Source of the DNA: Dipteris shenzhenensis
Taxonomy: Eukaryota > Polypodiophyta > Polypodiopsida > Gleicheniales
NCBI GenBank assembly: GCA_047967505.1
Contig: CM106539.1
Reading direction: 5' to 3' (one strand)
Length of the DNA: 64,000 bases
Below the pieces are notes generated by a model. The model was given only the letters and a program-made list of their open reading frames with translations, was not told the origin of the DNA and made no database searches. A program made the translations under genes and the position numbers. Positions 1 to 9,639 of this stretch are shown piece by piece; the first letter of the stretch is position 1, and every line of letters starts with the position of its first letter.

Positions 1-807
1 GTTCTTGGGAGGATGCAGAGTCGCCCCCCCACCCAGCGGCCCAGCTGGTATGCACAGGGTATTTCCAGATTCTTTTTGCAGGCCTTCTGGAAGGCCTTGT
101 GGGAGAGCTGGCGGCCGCGGAAGATCTCCTACTTCCTGTGGCTTCTCGCCCACAAAGGTCTTCCGGTGGGGAGCTGGTTGAGACAGATAGGCCAGGACGG
201 ACGCTGTCAGATCTGCCATGTGGCTGAGGAGTCACCAAAGCACTGCCTGTGGAGCTGCACTCGCGCCCAGGAAGTGTGGAGGTGGACTTTCGGGATTCTC
301 ACTCGCGCAGCACCAGAGCTAGGCTTGATCACGTGGGGCGCGTTCTGTTGGTGCAGCACAGCACCTGGTCTACATCACTTATTCGAGGCATGCCAGCAGG
401 ACCCCACTTTCCTTATCACGCAGGGTACATGGGGGCTGCTCGAGGGTATCCCGCAGCACCTAGCAGAGGCGGATACAGGAGTTCAGGAGAGGCAGCCAGT
501 CTGGGAGATTATCAGCAGCATAGCAGGGTGGCACATTTGGACCTCGCGTTGCGCGCAGATCCTCGGTGGCACCTCCTTATCAACTGCCCAGGTCATGACT
601 GATATTTGGTGCGAGATTATTCACACCCTCAGAGGCCAGTGGGACCAGATTCAGGGAGATTCCCGGTCCGGTCAAGAGAAGCGGAGACGCTTCCTTCGGG
701 CTTGGAACACTCAGGGCCTCTTCTTCGAGCAGACCTCGCAGGGCCTTCGGTGGTGCCATTCACCACCCCGATGGCTGTTCATTCACACTCGCCTCATCCC
801 GTCATGA
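1..807 (+). CDS. LINE ORF2 C-terminal end with zf-RVT domain (5' partial)
   Basis: The frame is open from the first base of the window (no stop before the first ATG at 13), so this is the C-terminal end of a longer protein. Around residues 35-90 of the ATG-initiated reading it shows the plant reverse-transcriptase zinc-binding (zf-RVT) pattern: an aromatic-rich stretch (KISYFLWLLAHKGLP), then C-Q-I-C, an ES..H pair, a final Cys in LWSC, and a W-rich segment. In the family this domain follows the RT of L1-type non-LTR retrotransposons. The remaining ~170 residues have no domain I can name. No frameshift or stop is visible in this part. The domain call is firm; whether the complete element is intact cannot be seen. 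Confidence 0.8.
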   Translation, partial: VLGRMQSRPPTQRPSWYAQGISRFFLQAFWKALWESWRPRKISYFLWLLAHKGLPVGSWLRQIGQDGRCQICHVAEESPKHCLWSCTRAQEVWRWTFGILTRAAPELGLITWGAFCWCSTAPGLHHLFEACQQDPTFLITQGTWGLLEGIPQHLAEADTGVQERQPVWEIISSIAGWHIWTSRCAQILGGTSLSTAQVMTDIWCEIIHTLRGQWDQIQGDSRSGQEKRRRFLRAWNTQGLFFEQTSQGLRWCHSPPRWLFIHTRLIPS

Positions 808-943
808 GAGAGTGACTTATTGTGTTACCTTTTAGGGCTGTGTCCGATTTGTGAACGCAGCCCGTCAGCTACAAGCTGACTTTTTGTATCTTGTTCTCGA
901 AGTAATATAATTAGCACTGTTTTTTCGGGAAAAAAAAAAAAAA
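1..943 (+). mobile_element. L1-type LINE, 3' end with poly(A) tail
   Basis: The zf-RVT reading frame ends at 807, followed by about 120 bases of 3' UTR and a pure A run at 930-943. ORF2 end, short UTR and A tail in that order are the hallmark of target-primed reverse transcription by a LINE. The 5' end lies outside the window, so no TSD can be tested. The next base after the tail already belongs to a Penelope-like RT frame, so the LINE appears to have inserted into that older element. Confidence 0.8.
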
Positions 944-1449
944 GTGTGGAAGATGTTTGCTCTTGGATAGATTTTCTTTTAGATAATCTTTACATCACAA
1001 TAGGTGATTCTTTGTTTCAACAAATTATAGGAATCCCCATGGGCACTAATTGTGCCGTCTTTTTAGCAAACTTTTATCTTTTCACATATGAATTTGAGTT
1101 TATGCAACGTCTTATTTCTATCAATACTTGCCCTATCATTTTACATAAGCTTAGCCAAATTAGGCGTTTTATAGTTGATTTATTTGTACTAGATGTTCCT
1201 AACTTTCAAGACTTTATGTACAAAGACGCTAGAGCTTTTGGAGAAGGAATCTATCCTCGTGACTCTTGTGAACTGAACTGCACTTCAAGAGGGGATTCTT
1301 GTGTTTTCTTAGATCTTAGACTTTCTCAATCTACCATAGGATTAGAGGTTGATATATACGATAAATGCGAACAACCTGAATATAGTGGTTTACACATTAT
1401 AAAAATGCCTCATATTGACTCTAAACATTGCTTTTTGCATGGATACTAA
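944..1449 (+). pseudogene. Penelope-like element (PLE) reverse transcriptase remnant
   Basis: The frame is open for 168 codons from a GTG codon at 946, with no credible own start. It carries PLE-type RT signatures in order: an FLLDNLYI....FQQ segment, the diagnostic GIPMGTNCA box followed by LANFYLF.YE (RT core), then a degenerate catalytic box R-F-I-V-D-L where the family has R-Y-I-D-D-L, a GIYP-type segment, FLDLRLS, and an IYDK box. Loss of the first Asp of the catalytic pair means this copy could not polymerise DNA. No GIY-YIG endonuclease is visible downstream; the frame stops at 1449. The fragment begins directly after the LINE poly(A). What else: telomerase-like or group II RTs share RT motifs, but GIPMGTNCA plus IYDK is typical of PLEs. 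Confidence 0.68.
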
Positions 1450-2285
1450 CTTTGCGACAAGTTGCTTTCCCATCGTCTCCAACTTCAATTTCAATTTGCT
1501 TTGTCTTTCGTTTGTGCTCTCTTCTAGCCTTTTGAATTCGACAAAACGCGGGCTGCCCCTTCTCCATAGTACACCACCTCCCCTTGCTTGCTTCCTTCCC
1601 CTTTTCAATCCCCCACCCTGCTTCGAACAATATTCTTACAAAAAATACATATTATGCAATTTGCAAAATACACAATGCAAGATCCCAAGGAACGCACATA
1701 CATTATATGATTTGCAAAATACACGATACAAGATCCCAAGGAACGGCACATTCCTTGGTTTTATAATTTTTGGAGAGAGTGTGCCCCACATGAAGGTGTA
1801 GTTACATGAACATGTGGTTATATATAATGTGAAATTTGTGCCCAGATGATCATGTTTTCACATGATTATATACTGCCAACTTTCTATCCACATGCCAACT
1901 CTCTATCCACATCAATGTGTGGTTATATACAAGAAGTTATCTACAAGCACATCTAAAGATCAGGTACTCTTATATTCTAATTGTTATCATTCATAGAAAT
2001 GAAGTGAACTTTTACTGAAAAGCGAGTATGTGCTTATCATAATAGTATCTGAAATAAGAAAAGATAATTATACTCTAGTGTTATATCATGGCCATTCATA
2101 GATACATATTTACAAGAGTTGAAAAAGATGTTCTCCAAATTTATAACAAAAATTAATACTTCTTGAGTTCCACCCTTGAACATCAACTCATCATTCACTT
2201 TCACAATCTAACACAGCAGCCTACCCGGATCTAGTTATTTATTGTTTTCTTTCTCTTTTGTTTATTTGACGTGTTTTAGTAAGCA
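1450..2285. other. No gene recognised; AT-rich spacer
   Basis: This stretch has short overlapping frames on both strands and none resembles a known protein. It contains the 51-bp tandem pair listed separately and several short 'catgtgg / atatac' echoes around 1790-1930. Confidence 0.5.
1651..1751. repeat. Two-copy tandem repeat, ~51-bp unit
   Basis: Copies at about 1651-1700 and 1702-1751 share the core TTTGCAAAATACAC followed by CAAGATCCCAAGGAACG, with a few substitutions. The flanks are ordinary AT-rich DNA. Confidence 0.8.
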
Positions 2286-2479
2286 TTGGGTTTGCCCAAG
2301 AGACTCCGCGGGTCTTTAGAAACCCAGTATAGCTGCTTATGCTTGGGCACTGATGACGACATAAGTGTTGCTTTGCTTGCTAAGTATGTCTTCCTTTTGT
2401 TTTTCATAAAAGTTTTTGTTTACCTCTTTTTTCTTTTCTTTCATTTTCTCTTTTATTTTCTATGTAGATCTTTGATCTT

Positions 2480-2622
2480 TAGAATAACAAAAATCTAAAT
2501 TTGTATGATTGGTCTTATTCTAGTCTTACAAAGGTATATTCTGTATAACTTCTCCGGTTTCTCCTAAACTAGTTACTACTAGAAGTGAGTAGCAGAAGTT
2601 CTGTTACAGTTGGTATTAGAGA
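2480..2622 (+). mobile_element. Probable end of an old 5' LTR plus primer-binding site
   Basis: TGGTATTAGAGAA at 2611-2623 matches the initiator tRNA-Met primer-binding site TGGTATCAGAGCA at 11 of 13 positions and follows a ...CTGTTACA end at about 2608, as expected at the LTR/internal boundary. The preceding 2485-2540 segment recurs in altered form near 26274-26330, which supports a dispersed LTR. The LTR 5' end could not be located. The internal region continues at 2624-2683, is interrupted by the solo LTR at 2684-3811, resumes at 3817-4441, is interrupted again, and resumes at 5476. Confidence 0.5.
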
Positions 2623-2683
2623 AGATTTTGGGTCAAATCAAGGGGATTTCATCTTCCATTTGTTTTGAAATTTGGAGCATCAT

Positions 2684-3811
2684 TGTTAAAAATCAACCAA
2701 CAGAGGGTATGCATAGCGGAAGACCGATAGAATAGCCCAGGAGCTCACACGGTGTGGTGTGGGGTGTGGAATCACAAACTTCTTTACTTAATGTGCATAT
2801 AATAGATGTGCAGACTCATCAATAGACAATGAACCAGCCAGATATAGAAGACACCAAAATAATATATTTCTGTCCAAAGCTATGGACACAATACAAAAGA
2901 GAGAGATTCAGAGTCCCACCAATGGTGTGGTCCTCTGATCTTACCACAAAGTCCTCCTGCTATTTGCCGGCTATCATTAGACTCGAGCCCACATGCTCCA
3001 CCTCGAGCGTAAGTAGACTTTCCATCGAGAAGGGTTCTCTCTACCTTACTGCCTGTAGATCAGCCTAGGTAGGCAGCACTTACTAGCTCAGTCTGCAGCT
3101 CTCTGTAGGTCTCCTTCACCTCCTGGGAGTAGGCCCAAGAAAGCCCTAACTGCTGCTCCTGTCTGCTGTAAGTTTGCTGCACTAGAGAATGAGATATGAG
3201 GACCTGGAGGCCCTCCTTTTATAGGCCCCCAAGGGGCTGCAATAGAACCGATCAGCAGACCCCTTCCTGGCCGACTTTCTGTTTGCCCTAAAACCGACCT
3301 GGTTGGCTGCCCCTACCAGCCCAACCAGGGCCCTATATAAGGGTCTTTGTGGTGCCCTTTTGGGCTGCTGCCTTTGACACTGTAGGAGCCTCTTGCAGGC
3401 CCTTTGCCTGCCCAATGCCCCCCTGCCTTCTTGCAGCCCTTGTGCTGCCTTCTGCAGGCTTCCTTTGGCCCACCATGCTGCGCCATGTGCCAGCTCTGCA
3501 GGCGCCTTTTGCTGCGCCACATGCAACCTCTGTCCCACCTCCTGTGCGCCTCTGTTAGGGGCCTGTTCCAGCCCGTACATGCACGCCTTGAAGCGCCTCT
3601 GCCAGGCTGCTGTGTGCTGCTCACATGGCAGCCCTTCTGTCTTTTTTCCTGTGAGGTGCTGCCCATGTGGTAGCCCCCTCTCCACCATGAGTCTCCTGCC
3701 CACATGACAGCCAAGATGCTGTCCATGTGGCAGGCCATTCCATCTCTGGTCCACCCCCTCGATGCACTCCTCATTTGGGGGCTCACAGATGGGGAGGTGA
3801 CCATTCCAACA
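2684..3811 (-). mobile_element. Solo LTR (minus orientation), TSD ATCAT
   Basis: On the minus strand this segment starts TGTTGGAATGG at 3811 and ends TTTTTAACA at 2684 (TG...CA). It is flanked by identical 5-bp repeats ATCAT at 2679-2683 and 3812-3816. A TATA-like box lies at 3217-3225 (minus strand). It is an inverted relative of 4442-5470 along its whole length, with frequent substitutions and indels. No PBS, polypurine tract or coding region accompanies it, so it is a solo LTR left by LTR-LTR recombination. Long frames inside it on both strands, including one of 215 codons on the minus strand, are compositional and not genes. Confidence 0.85.
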
Positions 3812-3816
3812 ATCAT

Positions 3817-4441
3817 ATCCGGATCCCAAGGGCTGCCTCGGTGCAAAAATTTATCACCAAGAGTGCCAGGAATCCTGTTCTGCCACATGTCAGTCATCCA
3901 GAGGGTCCAAATTTCAAGCTCTCAGGAATTGGGGATTTTTGCATCAATGGAGACCCGTTGACTCCCTGATTCCCCCCACATGGCAAGTGGTGCTGCAGGA
4001 CAAGCTAAGTGACAACGATCTGCAGTTGGCTGCATCAAACTCATCCATATGCACTACATTCTGGTCGCCCTAATCTCCAAGAGCTGCTACTAGAGTTTGG
4101 TGGTGATCGGAGTTCAAACGAACAAGATGTGAAGTTATCTGTCAGGGACTGCTGTATCTGCTTGGAATTGTTGTATGATTATATACACCCTGGAGAATCT
4201 TTTCATTCAGACTTGGGGAAATTTGTTCTATAACTGAGGAAATTTGGGACATAACCATTTTTTAAAAAATGGCTCCAAGGAAGTCTGCTTTTAATTCTAT
4301 GAAGGGCAAGATGGCTGTGAATTTGCAATCAGAAATGCACTGTGAAGAGGCTCAAAAACTGGGCTTAATAGAAGAAACGGCAAATTCGGTTGTTGCACCT
4401 ACTGAAGATGTCCAGTTGAGTGACCATGAACCAGGTGAAAT
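3817..4441 (+). other. Older element interior between two solo LTRs; short ORF at 4269
   Basis: Once the two solo LTRs are removed this segment joins 2683 on the left and 5476 on the right, so it is probably leader or gag-region DNA of the older retroelement whose PBS is at 2611. A frame starting MAPRKSAFNSMKGKMAVNLQ at 4269 stays open until the LTR inserts at 4442, consistent with a gag N-terminus cut by insertion. Another frame at 4009-4233 contains DCCICLELLYDY, which superficially resembles the start of a RING motif but lacks the rest. Neither frame is recognised. Confidence 0.4.
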
Positions 4442-5470
4442 TGTTGGAAAGGTCACCTCCCCATCTGTAAGCCCCTAAATGAGGAGAGCGTGGGGGAGAC
4501 CTAGGGCAGGTGCCACATGGGCATCACCTCACATCAAAGAGAAAAGAGTACCTCGCAGAAGGAAGCTTGCCTGGAGGGCAGATATGGCATAGAATGGCCA
4601 GGAGACTGTCAAGGACAGGATGGAGAAGATCTGTGCAGCATCCTCAGCCTGGGATGAGCCAGCAAGATAGGGGCCTGCAGGAGGGCCTGGCAGCAGCACC
4701 AACGAGGGCATGGCATTAGGGCAGGAGAGCCAGCCAACCAGGCCGACCAGCAGGTCGGCTGGTTAGGGCTGGTCAAGCCTACCATGAAAAGGGGGGCCAG
4801 GCACACACCAATAGGCAAGCAGGGCCCCGACTTATAGGAGTTGTAGGGGGCGGTTTTGAAGGCTTCTCCAGTCGGTTATTGGCAGACTGAGTCGGCCAGC
4901 AAAGGGACTGACAAGTCGGTATTTATGAGGGCCCTAGAGGCCTATATAAAGAGCCCTTTGAAGGGGCATAAAGCATCCAGCAGCTCAGCAGAAAAGAAAG
5001 CAGACAGGAGCAGCCAGAAGACACTTCCTTGGACCTCATCCTAGAGGTGAAGGAGAGTAGAAGGTGTGCTGCAGACTGAGCTCTCAAGGGCTGAACCTTG
5101 GCTGTCTCTCAGGGCAGCAAGGTGTTGTGATCTGGATGGAGAGTCTACATACGCTCGAGGTGGAGCACCCGGGCTCAAGTCTAAAGATATCCAGCACATA
5201 GTAGAAGAACGTGGTGGTAAGATCAAAGGACCACGCTTTAGTGGGACATTGGATCTATCTCTCTTTGTATCGTGTCCATCGTTTTGAACAGAAATATATT
5301 CTTTTGGTAGCTTCTATATATGGATGGATCATTGTCTATTGATGAGTGTGCACATCTATTTGAAGCACATAAGTTTAAGAAGTTTGTGATTCCACTCACC
5401 ACACACATTGTGTGAGCTCTTGGGCTATTCTATCAGTTTGTGCATATCCTCTGTTGGTCTATCTCTAATA
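4442..5470 (+). mobile_element. Solo LTR (plus orientation), TSD GAAAT/GAAAC
   Basis: It starts TGTTGGAAAGG at 4442 and ends CTCTAATA at 5470. Alignment with the minus-strand copy (2684-3811) shows the ancestral end was ...TTAACA, so the terminal CA has become TA by one transition. The flanking 5-mers are GAAAT (4437-4441) and GAAAC (5471-5475), a TSD with one C/T change. A TATA box TATATAAA is at 4943-4950, with a CTCGAGGTGGAGCA core near 5156 conserved in both copies. The element is 1029 bp against 1128 bp for its partner. It is a solo LTR with no internal region. Confidence 0.82.
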
Positions 5471-5475
5471 GAAAC

Positions 5476-6100
5476 TGTCCCTATCTTCTAAGTCACCCCA
5501 CCATGGGATTGGACTTAATTTCGAGGGCTTCATGGCAGTAATGCTAGAGTAGCAGGAGCAAATGATAGAGATGCAATGTAAATTGATGCAGCAACTCTTG
5601 GATAAACGATGACAGTTAATTGGTCAATTTGGTCAACTTAGTTCAGCTTTGGAACAGGGTTGAGGGTGTGGAAAACGATTGCAGGACTAAGTTTGATAAT
5701 GCCTCCACTCAATTGAGAACTATTAGGAGTGACGTGAACTTAGTAAGGAGCAGGGTTGAACCCAAAGGACAAGAGATTGCTAGGGATAAGCAGCCTATGA
5801 GCAACTGTCCAAGAAACAGAAATGGACACCCCACCGCACTTTCCAACTATAGGGGGCCACACCTCTGGGGCCCCTACCCAATAAGAGATGGTGATGGTGT
5901 CTGAGATCTGCTATTGAGAACATATGCTCGTGGAGTCCACTGTTCGTTCTACCATAGCCTGTTGTAATCATATTTTAATGGTATTTTGAGCAAGGTTGTG
6001 GAAATATCTTCACAAAGATGCAGTTCAAAACTGTGGATTTTGTGATCAACACTAGTTTTAGGGGCTCGAGCTGAAATTGCAGAAGCTGTTTTCGGTGGTT
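5476..6100 (+). pseudogene. Decayed retroelement ORF1/gag-like segment
   Basis: Several short frames together read like a coiled-coil gag-type region, including the pieces MQQLLDKR, QLIGQFGQLSSALEQ, VENDCRTKFDNASTQLRTIR and SDVNLVRSRVE. They switch frame and are interrupted by stops. The largest uninterrupted piece is 5620-5904. It continues the old element interrupted by the solo LTR at 4442-5470. I cannot name the family; the assignment rests on context and heptad-like composition. Confidence 0.35.
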
Positions 6101-6148
6101 GTCTATTTTGAGCATTGCATCACACATTTTGAACGTGATGAAGATCAT

Positions 6149-7583
6149 CTGCTATTTTGCACACATTTCAATGTTCTCTTTAATTATTTCGAATTTATTG
6201 CTAATTGTCATTGTTTTTTTACGACAGGCAGCCTAGGGAATTGTTTGGGTTTTCTCACACTCTCTTGAGCCACATGTCATGAATCTAAGCCCTTGATTTG
6301 GTTTCATCTTATGCCCTTGATTTTGTTTGATGTAAAAGCTAAACTTTTGACTAAAGCGCTAAAAGCATATAGGTGCTTTTCACAATAACAAGACTATAAA
6401 CGTTTCAAACCTATTCGATTTGAAGAGATGGTCTACTTGATTTGCAAGTTTGGGCTTATAGACATGTGAAGCTTTGGAGAGCTTGGCCATGATCTTATGC
6501 TCTATTCTCACAAGCCTAAAAGCTCAACTTACTACAATGATCAACTCTCATTTTTTCGAGGTTGGAGAGGCACGTAACGCTGGTTAAGTGGAGAGTGAGA
6601 ATGTTACGTGCTCTACTTCGGACTTTCTCTAATGATAGTTGTCTTTTTGTGTTGTTTAGAGTTTGCTGAACGATCTGAGAATATTGTGGAATCATTCTGC
6701 TCAAGGACACACGCAGATCCTCTCAAGGTCACATTGGCAAGTTTTTCGGATATTGTCTTTCGGCATTCGACTACGATTATGACTATTGACATTCAGGTAA
6801 TTTGTAAGTTTCTTATCCATTCGCGAGACTTACTCTCGGCACTAATATTCTCGGCGTTTATAATCTCGGCGTCATCTCGGTATCCAGGGAAGGGTCCGTT
6901 CCCTCGGATTATAACTCTTTGGGAAAGGAAGCGCATTGCCTCCTTGTCCACACTATGTGTGGTTATAATAATTATATATTACATATTATAATATAAATAT
7001 TTTCAATTACTGGTTTGTTCAAAATTTCTTGTTTTTAATTTGAGTTCTTACAACATTCCTCTCGTTTAATGCATGTTATCGATGCAAGGGAGCAAGGAAA
7101 TCCAAGAGGGATGCAAGATTGAAGGATGACTATACCTTTATTCATATGGTTGTAGTCCATGTGACAATATTATAAGAATAGCAACGAGGATTAGTTATCG
7201 CCTTATTCATGCATTTGTTGGACTTCAGCTTTCAAAATATGGACATCACAAAATCAATAATAAATTACCACCCTTGACATTTGCAGGGAGGATCGGGTCC
7301 CAACGGACCCTATGTCGCATCTCATGTTCACTATTTTACTCATTCTTTTTTTCGCTTAAACAATTGATAAAATAGAAGGATTTTGAGTTAGTAGTTACTT
7401 GCTCCACGATGGAAAGACTGCCTGCTGCAAATCTAGTTTCCATTGGAGTCATGGCGTCGAGAGAAAAAAAGAGAAAGGACAAAGAGGAAGAGGAGCAACA
7501 CACATTTTAAGCTTGGTGGAGAGCATCTATCTACTATTTTGCACACATTTCAAATATATTGCTGATTGTCATTGTTTTTTTTC
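6149..7583. repeat. Short dispersed duplicate (6149-6223 and 7528-7583)
   Basis: Both copies contain CTATTTTGCACACATTTCAA followed, after a ~17-bp deletion in the second, by ATTGCTGATTGTCATTG and a T run. The rest of 6101-7770 holds no recognisable gene, only short frames. Confidence 0.6.
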
Positions 7584-7771
7584 CATTGGAATTATGGCAC
7601 CAAAGAAACAAGAGGGAAAAGGAAAAGGGACAACATTAATAAGAGGAGTGATACTTTGAAGATGTTATTGGAATTTAAGAGAGAGTAAGCATATGAAAGA
7701 GCGGAAAGGGAGGGACAGAGGGCAATGATGAAGAAAAAGATAATAGCGCATCAAAATTCTATGGAAAGATT

Positions 7772-8069
7772 GGAGTGCATGCTTATACTGCCAAGTTCTT
7801 TGGTAGGGTTTTCTTTTGCAAGTACCATTATTGGATTTAGACTCTAATCATAAGTGGCCTTAGCATCTAGTGCTTCTCACGCATTATGGATGGAGGGCAT
7901 CCAAATTGGGGTTTGGAGTGTATGATTAAACTGCCAAGTTCTTTGGTAGGGTTTTCTTCTGTAAGTAGGGGCAAGGAACCATTACTTGTCTTAGACCCTA
8001 ACCATAAGTGGTCTTAGCATCTAGTGCTTCTCATGCATTATGGATGGAGGGCATCCAAATGGGGGTTTG
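7772..8069. repeat. Tandem duplication, ~145-bp unit
   Basis: Copy 1 is about 7772-7914 and copy 2 about 7915-8069. Both carry CTGCCAAGTTCTTTGGTAGG, CTTAGCATCTAGTGCTTCTC and ATTATGGATGGAGGGCATCC; copy 2 has a small insertion. No ORF is maintained across them. Confidence 0.9.
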
Positions 8070-8189
8070 ATTTAAATGCAAGAATAATCATGGGACATGG
8101 ATTCTCACAGATTGTGATATTTTTGTTTCCCTTGGGTTTCCTTTCTTCCCACATGAGGCCCCATCACTCTATATGGGATTTGAATATTT

Positions 8190-8295
8190 GTCGATCTCTT
8201 CATTATTAGTACTACTGTCATCCTCCATCTCCTCATCCCTTGTATTATTGTCATCCTCCATTTCCTCATCGCTTGTATTATTGTCATGATTTTCA
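8190..8295 (-). repeat. Short tandem repeat encoding an acidic stretch on the minus strand
   Basis: A unit of about 36 bp is repeated two to three times. In one minus-strand frame it reads NNTSDEEMEDD NNTRDEEMEDD followed by a stop, an acidic repeat typical of linker regions. The frame is short, bounded by stops, and no protein could be named. It may be a relic of a coding sequence or chance. Confidence 0.35.
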
Positions 8296-8299
8296 TCTT

Positions 8300-9635
8300 C
8301 ACTCGTCTCTTACTTGTGTCCTCTTCTCATTTGACCTTGTGTTCTACTATTTTTTGTTTGACTATTTGTCTTTGTGTTTCCAAGATGCTCATGTACTCTT
8401 ATCTTTATAGTTGTATTGTTTGCCTTACGGTGCTTTCGTTTGCTTGCTTGGTTCTCCCCATAGGTTATAAGGGAAAAATATAGGAGATGGAAGTGAATGC
8501 AGATGTGAAACTTAAGAACTCCTTGGAGTTGAGATCCTATTTTAGTTTTAGATCCATTAGTCACAGTAATTATTTTCTTTTTTTGTGCCTTTAATATTCA
8601 CCTCTCTTTGATGTCATGATTGCATACAATAAAGATATGAAGATGTTGTTTGTGCACTTCTCTCAATCACAAAGGAACATTGTTAATGTGTACCCAAAGG
8701 TAGATTCCCATCTTGTTATCTTATGTGTGTGTTGATGGGTGTTGTCTCTCTCATCTATTTTTATATCCACCACTACTACCTTAAAATTTCCTTGGTTTGG
8801 GCTCATAGGGCTAGAAAAGGATTAGAATGAGAACTTTAAGCACTCAAAGCTTGGATTAGTAATTTCTTATTATAAGAACGTTGATTGACTGCAAGCACTG
8901 TAAAATGAGTAGAAACTCAATATGTTTGGATTTGTGTATAAGTTACATCACTAACTCAATTAAAACTCCCTCTTTACTTGCATATGTTTATATATCAATC
9001 TAATAACTTCTAGCTTTCATGCCTAATACACTCACACTTACTAGTATGATCCTTACACTTGTGTTGCTACAAAACCATAGTTCTACTAGATCTATCAACA
9101 CTTGCCATGGCATAGTTCTACTAGAACGGTGGTAATTTATAGTTGATACATGTACAATAGTCGAGAAACTTCTCAAAATGTCCAATAATTGATTTACTCT
9201 TTCATCTCGCATCGAGTTTGGACTCTCCCTCCCTACATATTGCCTGACGTTTGCTCCTCCTTGCATGTGGCCTAAATGCCAGCCTACCCCACAGGGTTCA
9301 GGTGGCGAGACCAATGTCACACTTGGCCCTATGAAAACAGACCCTAATATATATGCTCCTTTGGATACTCCTATAGACAAGGACATCCCTACCTCGTCAA
9401 CGGATGTTTTGGCTTGCCACGTTTCGTATATAAGAGTGGCTATTTGGAATATTGTGTATATGTTCCAACTGGAAATGCACCTCATGCTTAGGAAATTAAG
9501 ATCCGCAATGATTTGACTATGCTCCCAAATGTGCCAGACTATGACATCTTTAATAACTATCTAGAACATGGTAAGTGTGGATTGATGCCTCTTACAAAGG
9601 CTACTCTTGTAGCTAAGTCCGAGGGGCCAAGCATA
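8300..9635. other. No gene recognised
   Basis: The region is AT-rich. A 161-codon minus-strand frame at 9000-9485 has no recognisable domain, no plausible splice structure and an opposing plus-strand frame of similar quality, so I do not call a gene. Confidence 0.5.
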
Positions 9636-9639
9636 GTGT

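Noticed and set aside
2286-2498. 70-codon ORF upstream of the old PBS
   Set aside because: It sits in the probable LTR of a decayed element and ends in a low-complexity Phe/Leu-rich stretch.
3182-3829. 215-codon minus-strand ORF and overlapping 194-codon ORF
   Set aside because: They lie wholly or largely inside the solo LTR; the partner LTR at 4442-5470 does not keep the frames, so they are not genes.
4009-4233. CCICLE motif suggesting a RING domain
   Set aside because: Only the first ligand pair is present; no further Cys/His ligands in the frame.
9000-9485. 161-codon minus-strand ORF
   Set aside because: No motif, ordinary intergenic setting, opposing frames of similar length; nothing to support a gene.
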